A stretch of DNA of 64,000 nucleotides from Orobanche coerulescens (taxonomy: Eukaryota; Streptophyta; Magnoliopsida; Lamiales; Orobanchaceae). This document shows, in pieces, positions 56,190 to 64,000 of the stretch. A program made the position numbers and the translations under genes. The notes under the pieces are model-generated. The model ran no database searches. It was given only the letters and a program-made list of their open reading frames with translations, and was not told where the DNA came from. Within the stretch, counting starts at the first letter, position 1. Every line of letters starts with the position of its first letter. The stretch lies in the NCBI GenBank assembly GCA_033398695.1, contig CM065814.1, positions 19,836,358 to 19,900,357 on the forward strand, written 5' to 3'.

Positions 56190-57680
56190 ATACCTCGTCT
56201 AGGTTCTACATTGACTGGTGTAGACCTAGGTCGCTTTCTGTTCGGTCATTCAGATAACACCGGATTCGAGCTTGAGGCTTCATTTTCATCTATGGTTTCA
56301 TAACACATAGGCTCATCTACAAGTTTAGAAGTTGTAGCTTCATCATCAACTCTTTTGCTAGAGTTAGGATCAACCTTATTCTTATAAGGATAGATATTTT
56401 CAAAGAATACAACATTCCTTGATTCAATAGTTGTATTTACATGAATGCGGGTATCTCCGATTTGTGTACAACAAACCTGTAAGCGCTGCTATTAAGTGTG
56501 TAACCAATAAAGATATAATCGATCGTCTTAGGACCAATTTTAACTTGTTTAGGTAGAGGCACCTCAACCTTCTCCAAACACCCCCACACTTTGAGATATT
56601 TGTATGATGATTTTCTACCTTTCCACAATTCATAAGGAGTAACATCCTTATCTTTGCGTGGAATCTTGTTCAATATGTAGTTGGCTGTCAAGACAGCTTC
56701 CCCCCACATGTTATGGGGCAACCCTGAACTAATTAATAAGGCATTCATCATATCTTTAAGTGTTCGATTCTTACGTTCAGCAACGCCATTAGATTGTGGT
56801 GCATATGGAGCCGTTTTTTTATGAATTATACCACTCTCGTTACATAATTCCTCAAATGGAGCTACATATTCGCCTCCTCTATCACTTCAAACCATCTTAA
56901 TAGGACAACTTAATTGAGTCTCGACTTCATTTTTGAAGTTCTTGAAGGCTTCAAAAGCCTCATCTTTACTTCTCAAAAGATAAAGATAACAATATCTTGT
57001 GCAGTCATCGATGAAAGTGATAAAGTACTTCTTACCACTTCTACTTTGCACAAACTTTAAATCATATACGTCAGTGTGCATTCATTCAAGTGGTTTTGTG
57101 TTCCGATTTACCGAATGAAATGGTAACTTCGTCATTTTTGCCTCAACACAAATCTCACATTTGTTTTGATTTTTGATTTCATTTAATTTTAGTAAATCTA
57201 AGTTTACTAATCTTTTTATAACATTTAGATTCACATGACCTGATCTAAAATGCCATAAATTTGAGCACTCAAGCAAATAAGCAGAAATAGCAGCGTTATT
57301 ATTAGCAACTGCCTTTGGAGGCTTACAAGTACGAACGTCCTCGACAATATGACCTTTCCCGAGAGTCTTGTCAAACTTGCGTATTATCATAAAATCGCTA
57401 CGAAGGTCTACATCAAATTTAGCTCTAACTAATTTGACACCAGACACCAAGTTCTTGCGGATTGCCGGAGCATGCAGCACATCCTTCAGAGTTATATCCA
57501 CACCGGAGGTGAATTGAAGCACAACAGTCCCAATTCCAAGAACTGGAGAGGTACGATCACTTGCCTATGTGATGAAGCGGTCTGAAATCTCCTTGTAAGT
57601 GAAAAAAAGTCTCGGTTCACACATATGTGAACAGTCGCACCTTTATCAAGAAACCAAGTAACAGTTAGGTTCCGAGACAT
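56190..57680 (-). pseudogene. pol: Copia-I protease, pre-integrase and integrase
   Basis: Protease region near 57665 reads WFLDKGATVHICVNRD, with Lys in place of Ser in the usual DSGA signature. The GAG-pre-integrase domain is open at 57082-57522 (LWHFRSGHVNLNVIKRLV, CEICVEAKMTKLPFH). The integrase core follows: HTDVYDLKFVQSRSGKKYFI with FIDDCTRYCYLYLL, then a break after 56887 and NALLISSGLPHNMWGEAVL and WGCLEKVEVPLPK (56437-56751). Stops separate the blocks. The sequence ends before RT. Confidence 0.87.
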
Positions 57681-58093
57681 GATCTACCTCGGTGATCATG
57701 GCAGAAAGGTCATCTTTGTCCCAAGAGTCAAAGTCCTTCTCAACATGGTTGACTTTACCCTTTCCCTTGTTCTTCTTCGGCTTTCGGCAGTTTTTCGCCA
57801 TATGGCCAGGCTTATCACAGTTGTAGCACATTCCGGTAAACTTTGTCGGAGGTGCCACATCCTTTCCCTTGCCTTTGGCAGGACGTGGATGCTTTTTGGG
57901 AGGTCCGCCCCCACCTTCAGTCAGATTAGCCTTAGCATCCATAGGAGCTTTGGTCCTCAAGTCTTGATCACGGACTTGATCTTCAGCTTGGAGCTTAGCA
58001 ACCAAAATTTCAAGGGTCATTTCCTTTCGCTTATGCTTAAGGTATCCCTTGAACTCCTTCCAACTAGGTGGCAACTTGTCGACCAAGAGGGCC
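57646..58093 (-). pseudogene. gag: Copia-I gag, downstream half
   Basis: Resumes after element J with DKLPPSWKEFKGYLKHKRKE and MTLEILVAKLQAEDQV. A Lys/Gly-rich stretch and a CCHC knuckle (CYNCDKPGHMAKNCRKPKK) follow, then the frame ends near the protease. The upstream half lies at 63061-63628. Confidence 0.92.
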
Positions 58094-59385
58094 TGTTGGT
58101 CCACTAAGTATACAGGATACAGCTTGGGAAGTGTTTTAAGCAACAAGCTGTACGTTTTTCTAATTTGAGTGCGTAGCGGAAGTCTTTAATACAGTAAGTT
58201 GCTGTCGATACAGCAACTCGGTCTAATATCCTGTTAGCTTGGTGCGTATAGGGTTTTGTAGTGTATACTTGTATAAATCACAGTTTATGAAAACAGTAAC
58301 GGCAAAAGGTAAATAACACAGTATTTAAGTGGTTCGAGATAAACCCCTCTACGTCCACTGGTCCTCAACACAGGAGTAAAATGTTTATTAAATACTGCGT
58401 ACACAACTATGTATTTATAATCAAACCTATCCTTGTATCGTTCACACAGATAGATTCAAAGACTGTCGCTTTCAACCGTTCACACAGATTGGTTAAAGCT
58501 TCCTTCTTGACTTGCTTCTTCACACACAGTTCCAAAGCTTCGTCCTTATTCATCCCACACAGGTCAGAATAACTTGTTGAGTTCACACAGAGCTCAGTTT
58601 TTACACAAAGGTAAAATGTAGGTAACCCAGTAAGAACAGCAGCTTGAATATGAAGTTCTTGCGCTAATGATGGCTGTTCTTGATGACTGAGTATATTTCT
58701 TCTTTCTCAGATATGGATTGATGATAGAAAGAAATATACTTGCTCTTGTAAGCTTGATCTGATGATAATGAATATTCAGTCTTTCGATGGTTTGAATATC
58801 GCTTGTAAGCTAGTATATGTTCTTCTTCGTGTTAGATCATTTGATCTTCAAACTCTGGGGATATATATAGCCTTCTTGGATATATCCGTTGAGATAGATC
58901 CGTTGATCAAGATTCTGTGATAGCTTGATAGTTGACTTGAATAGACTGAGATCCGGATATTGCGGGATTTGAAGATCTCTGACGGATTCAGTATTTAAAT
59001 ACTTCTTTTATCGAACGGGACTTGACTTTAGTGAATACCAAAGATTCCTTTACAAACGGTCTTCAGTCCTGTTCCAATGTGAATGTTGTATCCAATTATG
59101 CTGTAGGCATATTGGAGTAGTCCGATGCTGTATGGAAAGATGCTGTATTCGGATATCTTCCATACTTGGCGTTTACTTAGACTTTGTTGCTGTATCTTGG
59201 TAGCGCGAGAGCTCGCTGTATGCTGGCGCTATGAAAAAGTCTTCGATACAGAGTCAACAACTTTGATCGACTTTCGATACAGCGGCTTGCTATATGCTGG
59301 GCATTTTTTATCTTGTTGTATGCTGGCTTGCTATATCAAGCTTTGTTGTTTGGTAATTATCAAAACAACATTGTTTTTCCCAATA
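58094..59385 (-). repeat. 3' LTR of element J
   Basis: Matches 61767-63060. The outer base at 59384 differs (CCCAATA instead of CCCAACA). TATA-like run at 58861-58869. Confidence 0.93.
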
Positions 59386-60340
59386 ATTTCCCCCTTTTTG
59401 ATAATTTCCAAAACTTCTTGATGATTCCAAAACTTTGATGCCAAAACCTCTTTAAGCTAAAACAATTTCCCCTTCTTTTTCGATAACCACTTGTTAGTAA
59501 TTTGAGAAGACTTCTATACAGGATTTGATTACCCCAACAGTTTCCCTCTCTTTTTGATAATGTCAAGAACAATTTCCCCCTTTTTCGATAACATCTTGAG
59601 CAGACTTCTTGATCTTCTATCAAATGATCTAGTCTTCAGCACTTTATCTAAAAGAAACGTGAACTGCTCGCAGGAAAGTTCTAAAGCAATAGTATCTAAC
59701 AACGAAGTGTATTACATCTTAAACTTATGATTGGATTTGGCGCGCAGGCACAATCTTACAATGTGATCTAGTTGAGTACAACTGAACCTATGAACTGTTC
59801 GCAAACAAGTTCTTACAGTTTGATACTTAAACTTGTTGGATTGCATCAATAAAAATTGAATGAGTTAAAATTCGCGTCGTTCGAGATAGAGAAGTCCAGA
59901 TGTCGTGCAAAGCGTTTAAAAACAAAGTTTGAATATAAAAACAGGGCATGTGGACTTAAAACTGTTTGCAATACACAATAGAATAAAACTATCAAGCATA
60001 ATTGATGTCCTGTAAATACTGTATCCGCAAATAATACAGCGTTCCCCCTTAAAAGGTACATACAGGATTCAATTCTTACATTAATGTTAGGCTTAACACT
60101 GTATTCATGGGTCGTACTATATTCCCCCTTATTTAATGCACACATCAGCTGTAGGAAGGTTTCATGCCTTCTCTGTCCTACAGTGCTGTCTTGACTGTTC
60201 TAAGTGTAAAGTTAATTAATGGTAGATACTGTATTCTTGGATCTTACAGTATTCCCCCTCAATCAATGAGTAAAAGCATAAAAACTTACAGGGAGTCTGG
60301 CTGTAGCATTCCCAACTCTCGTCGAAGCATAGAAATCAAG
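59386..60340 (-). other. Element J 3' untranslated region with repeated polypurine-like blocks
   Basis: On the - strand the block AAGGGGGAAATTA abuts the 3' LTR and is the likely polypurine tract. Similar blocks recur upstream (+ strand TTTCCCCCT, TTTCCCCTTC, TTTCCCTCTC, TTTCCCCCTTT at about 59389, 59466, 59543 and 59574, then TTCCCCCTT-like near 60045, 60124 and 60254). No coding sequence recognised. Confidence 0.7.
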
Positions 60341-61655
60341 TAAATTTGGGTCCTGGTGTGATAGTGCCTTTCGGTACCCAAATTTTCCGGACAACAATTG
60401 GTTTGTTATAGGCTACTTTTGGTCCATTATTTCGATATCTACGTGGGGCAGGCACGTAGTCGTTGTAATCATGATAATTATAATGCATGAAAAATCGAGA
60501 ATTATAGTTGTTATTCTAGTACGATTGTCGTCTCGGAGGCGAAGCCATTTTCATAGATCTTACAGATTGCCTCCTGGGTCTCCAGTTGGATTCCCAAATC
60601 TGTTGTTGATACTACGCTGCGACTTGTTTTCTTGATGGATAACGGGGCTCTTGTATCCAATATCTAGGCGCGCTGTACTGAAAGTACTGCCGTGCAGGCC
60701 TTTGATATTTGGATACAGCCTTCCTTCTGAACGGCTGTTAGCGCTGTTGATATGCTCGGGGAGCATCCTGTTGAGTACGCCTTACAGGTCTGAATGGCTG
60801 GTGATTCCGCTATCTGGAATATGACTGTGGTGGCGGAATGGCAGCTTTTGCAGTTCGCTGTGCAACGAGTTCCTTCACATGACTTGAAATTTCTTCCGAT
60901 ACAGGAATGGGTTCCACACTCCTGACGAATACTATACTATATTTTTCTTTGTTGGAGAACGAGTTATACCCTAAGCCACGTTTATCATGAGCATATTGCC
61001 CAGTGCTTAGGATCTCTTCCATTCTATTAGAGAATTTCTCGAAAGAATTCAAGATTGTCTCTAATTCTCCTTCACGTTTCTTGTGCGATTTTACTTTGGC
61101 TTCGAGTAGAGCCAAATCATTTGTCTTACTTTCAAGATGAGACTTAGTCTCACTTAGATCGTAAGCAAGTTGATGATTGCTCTCCATGAGTTTTTCTAAA
61201 TTGACTTTGCTGTTTTCGCAGTCGACAGACATATTTTCGTAATTATCCTTCAGCAACTCGTTTTCTTATTTCAGCTCTAGGTTAGAAATTTCAAGTTGTA
61301 TGTTTTCTCTTTTCAATATCTCATGTGCCTTTTGAATGTTATTAAATTCATTTAACGTATTTTTAAAGGTATGAGATGTATTTAAAGGAATAGTTGAGGT
61401 AGAGCTTACCTCATCATCGCCGTCTTCATTTTCTTCTTTAACTTTGGCCATAGAGCATATATAGGCTTTATCTTCTAGCTCATCATCAGACGAGTCACTG
61501 TCAGTGACCACTTGAAGACATTCAGTCCTTGTTAATGCGGGTGAAGCTTTTGATTCTCCAATGAAGGCCTTGAGTTTGTTGTTCATCCTGTTTCTCCAGT
61601 CATCAAACTCGTTAATAGAAAACATTGGTACCTTGTTAATCAGTGAGGTATCCAT
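60340..61655 (-). pseudogene. gag: Element J gag-like coiled-coil protein, with in-frame stops
   Basis: The start at 61655 (MDTSLINKVPMFSINEFDDW) has a short copia-gag-like WRNRMNNKL segment. It passes at once into an acidic region (DSDSSDDELEDKAYICSMAK) and a coiled coil. A TAA at 61266-61268 is the only stop before the frame continues (ENELLKDNYENMSVDCENSK) to 60810. Beyond that stop, frames in register give basic, Tyr/Asn-rich sequence ending VRKIWVPKGT near 60370, a motif of SIRE-type Gag regions. The normal capsid part and zinc knuckles are missing, which suggests an internal deletion. Confidence 0.75.
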
Positions 61656-61750
61656 GTCTAAGAATAGAAAAGATAACGAAGTTTTCGAAAATAAAGTGAT
61701 TTTAAGGATCCGATTCAGTTAAAAATACGACTAATTCTTTTTAGAATCAA

Positions 61751-61764
61751 CCGCTCCGATACCA
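61751..61764 (-). other. Primer-binding site of element J (initiator tRNA-Met type)
   Basis: TGGTATCGGAGCGG on the - strand, two bases after the 5' LTR end, matching TGGTATCAGAGC with one change in 12. Confidence 0.85.
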
Positions 61765-61766
61765 CT

Positions 61767-63060
61767 TGTTGGTCCACTAAGTATACAGGATACAACTTGG
61801 AAAGTGTTTTAAGCAACAAGCTGTACGTTTTTCTAATCTGAGTGCGTAGCGGAAGTCTTTAATACAGTAAGTTGCTGTCGATACAGCAACTCGGTCTAAT
61901 CTCCTGTTAGCTTGGTGCGTATAGGGTTTTGCAGTGTATACTTGTATAAATCACAGTTTATGAAAACAGTAATGACGAAAGGTAAATAACACAGTATTTA
62001 AGTGGTTCGAGGTAAACCCCTCTACGTCCACTGGTCCTCCACACAGGAGTAAAATATTTATTATAAATACTGTGTACACAACTATGTATTTATAATCAAA
62101 CCTATCCTTGTATCGTTCACACAGATAGATTCAAAGACTGTCGCTTTCAACCATTCACATAGATTGGTTAAAGCTTCCTTCTTGACTTGCTTCTTCACAC
62201 ACAGTTCCAAAGCTTCGTCCTTATTCGTCCCACACAGGTCAGAATAACTTGTTGAGTTCACACAGAGCTCAGTTTTTACACAAAGGTAAAAGGTAGGTAA
62301 CCAGGTAAGAACAGCAGCTTGAATATGAAGTTCTTGCGCTGATGATGGTTGTTCTTGATGACTGAGTATATTTCTTCTTTCTCAGATATGGATTGATGCT
62401 AGAAAGAAATATACTTGCTCTTGTAAGCTTGATCTGATGATAATGAATATTCAGTCTTTCGATGGTTTGAATATCGCTTGTAAGAATGTATATGTTCTTC
62501 TTCGTGTTAGATCCTTTGATCTTCAAACTCTGGGGATATATATAGCCTTCTTGGATATATCCGTTGAGATATATCAGTTGATCAAGATTCTGTGACAACT
62601 TGATAGTTGACTTGAATAGACTGAGATCCGGATATTGCGAGATTTGAAGATCTCTGACGAATTCAGTATTTAAATACTTCTTTTATCGAACGGGACTTGA
62701 CTTAAGTGAATACCAAAGATTCCTTTCCAAACGGTCTTTGGTCCTGTTCCGATGTGAATGCTGTATCCAATTATGGTGTAGGCATATTGGAGTAGTCCGA
62801 TGCTGTATGGAAAGATGCTGTATTCGGATAGCTTCCATACTTGGCGTTTACTTAGACTTTGTTGCTGTATCTTGGTAGCGCGAGAGATCGCTGTATGCTG
62901 GCGCTATGAAAAAGTTTTCGATACAGAGTCAACAACTTTGATCGACTTTCGATACAGCGGCTTGCTGTATGCTGGGCATTTTTCATCTTGCTGTATGCTA
63001 GCTTGCTGTATCAAGCTTTGTTGTTTGGTAATTATCAAAACAACATTGCTTTTCCCAACA
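61767..63060 (-). repeat. 5' LTR of element J
   Basis: Starts TGTTGGGAAAAGC and ends GTGGACCAACA on the - strand. TATA-like run near 62536-62544. Several CACACAG and GATACAG words recur through it. Confidence 0.93.
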
Positions 63061-63628
63061 GCGCCATAGTGTACGCCTCGGGTAGAGGCATCCCCTCGGA
63101 ATGAACATCATGTATAAGAGTTTGGAACTCTTGTACTTGGGGCATCATTGGACGAGTATCCATCATTTGGAATTCGGTGAGACTCGTCACAACAAACTTC
63201 TTCGTGCTAGCAGGATTAACATGGTATTTCAACTCAAGAGCACCCCAAAATTCTTTGGTAGTCTCCTAGATGTTAAACACATTGAACAGGCCATCATCAA
63301 GCCCGTTTATCAACATATTCCGACACAGATAGTCGGAATGAACCCAGGTCTCATAGTTGGTACGCACTTGAACATTCTCCTCGTTCTCAGCAGGGACAGG
63401 AGGCCTTTCTTCACGCAGGAAGTTCGCAATTCTCATTGTGGTAATGTAGAACAACATCTTTTGGGACCAGGGTCTGAAGTCGGTGCCCGAGAAAACAGGA
63501 GGTTTCTCGGCGATAGGCATGAGTCGAGTAGCATTGTGAATTGGAGTCATTGAAGAACTTGATGATCCAATGGTTCCAGAACCGGTGGATGGATTAGTGG
63601 ATGCGCCGGTGCTTGGATTGAACGACAT
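63061..63628 (-). pseudogene. gag: Copia-I gag, upstream half
   Basis: Start at 63628 with a Ser/Thr/Gly-rich leader (MSFNPSTGASTNPSTGSG). Copia gag N-terminus follows (PPVFSGTDFRPWSQKMLFYI, LCRNMLINGLDDGLFNVF). Then, after a frame change near 63266, comes YHVNPASTKKFVVTSLTEFQ and PQVQEFQTLIHDVHSEGMPL. It is cut at 63061 by element J. Confidence 0.9.
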
Positions 63629-63699
63629 TTTTTTCTTGAAGAATTAAGCTTCAGTTTCAAGATGACACGAACAAGTAAGGTCGAATATTCTCGTCTTGC

Positions 63700-64000
63700 G
63701 ATTGCTAGAACAAACAAGTACTTGCACGTGTATTAAAAATAATACTCTGAACAGAACTATAACAACGAATAGAATCAACAAACGTTACACTTGAAATAAA
63801 AGAACAATTTAATAAAATAACCAAAGATCGTCTGAAGCTAGAGCTTCTGCCCACAAGATGAGAATATGCCCCGGTAGTGCTCACGGTAAAGTGGCCCGTC
63901 CCCAAAGGTTAAAACAATCTGAACGTCTCGACAGTAGCAGCACCGCAAACTGAACGAGCACCTGCGAACTGGACTGGAGCAAAGACTGAACTTGAATATG
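63700..64000 (-). repeat. 5' LTR end of Copia-I (runs off the window)
   Basis: 63848-63975 matches 25396-25530, the region interpreted as a related copia LTR. The inner LTR boundary is not resolved, because no clear tRNA-complementary primer site was found between 63629 and 63760. Confidence 0.6.

Larger units (their letters stand above)
58094..63060 (-). mobile_element. Element J: non-autonomous gag-only LTR retrotransposon nested in Copia-I
   Basis: The LTRs 58094-59385 and 61767-63060 (about 1.29 kb, highly similar) have ends TGTTGG and CCAACA. Flanks are GGGCC (58089-58093) and GCGCC (63061-63065), a 5-bp duplication with one mismatch. The internal 2.4 kb holds a primer-binding site, one gag-like coiled-coil ORF and purine-rich blocks, with no protease, integrase or RT. 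The element reads on the - strand. A WVPKG motif near 60380 resembles the gag region of SIRE/Maximus copia elements. It fits the TR-GAG class of terminal-repeat elements that keep only gag. Confidence 0.9.
56190..64000 (-). mobile_element. Copia-I: Tork-like Ty1/copia element, split by element J, 3' part missing
   Basis: On the - strand: LTR remnant (about 63700-64000, cut by the window edge), gag start 63628, then gag broken at 63061 by element J and resumed at 58093, zinc knuckle, protease, GAG-pre-integrase and integrase core down to about 56430. The linker after integrase (EASSSNPVLSE, near 56280) follows. RT, RNase H and the 3' LTR are absent. Integrase before RT is the copia order. It joins gypsy LTR sequence at about 56190. 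Confidence 0.9.

Overview
This is nuclear DNA of a flowering plant, most likely a eudicot. It is almost entirely LTR-retrotransposon sequence, with two host-type genes broken up among the insertions. The evidence is an intron-rich plant-type threonyl-tRNA synthetase, plant Ty3/gypsy chromoviruses, a Tat-lineage element with an antisense ORF, Ty1/copia elements, a MULE and a SINE tail. Nothing bacterial, organellar or CRISPR-like was seen. Element names below (Gypsy-A, Tat-C and so on) are local labels.

Layout. 1-8767: Gypsy-A, a decayed Tekay-like chromovirus (+ strand) whose 5' LTR runs off the window; its 3' LTR ends in an intron of the next gene. 8939-15823 (- strand): 18 recognisable coding exons of a threonyl-tRNA synthetase, with an in-frame stop in exon 17 and the last exon(s) missing from this side of Gypsy-A. 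16.0-18.4 kb: AT-rich intergenic DNA with small local duplications. 18404-23744: Gypsy-B (- strand), a CRM-like chromovirus with a perfect 5-bp target duplication. From 23745 to 36056, scattered between insertions, are exons of an RPA70-like OB-fold gene (+ strand). It has been split by Gypsy-B, a solo LTR (23896-25088), a copia LTR, a SINE-like insertion and Tat-C (27281-35793). Tat-C carries an internal inversion, a 50-bp tandem array and an antisense accessory ORF.

36822-38804: a MULE transposase pseudogene. 38806-52425: remains of two related Tekay-like elements (Gypsy-E and Gypsy-G), with a young Galadriel-like element (Gypsy-F, 42478-48449) inserted into the Gypsy-E LTR. 52426-55195: 5'-side remnant of another chromovirus (Gypsy-H, - strand). 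55.2-55.9 kb: AT-rich DNA with a possible SINE. 55931-56170: gypsy LTR fragment. 56190-64000: a Tork-like copia element (Copia-I, - strand) whose gag is split by a gag-only non-autonomous element (J, 58094-63060).

Four target-site duplications are exact (CAATT, CATAT, ATGGA, GCAC) and one matches at 4 of 5 bases (element J), so parts of the nesting order can be read directly. No autonomous element looks intact: each has stops, frameshifts or missing domains. The most notable features are the dense palindromic TAGCG-CA-CGCTA motif in Tekay-like LTRs, the LTR-flanked inversion in Tat-C, and the RPA70-like gene scattered between the insertions.
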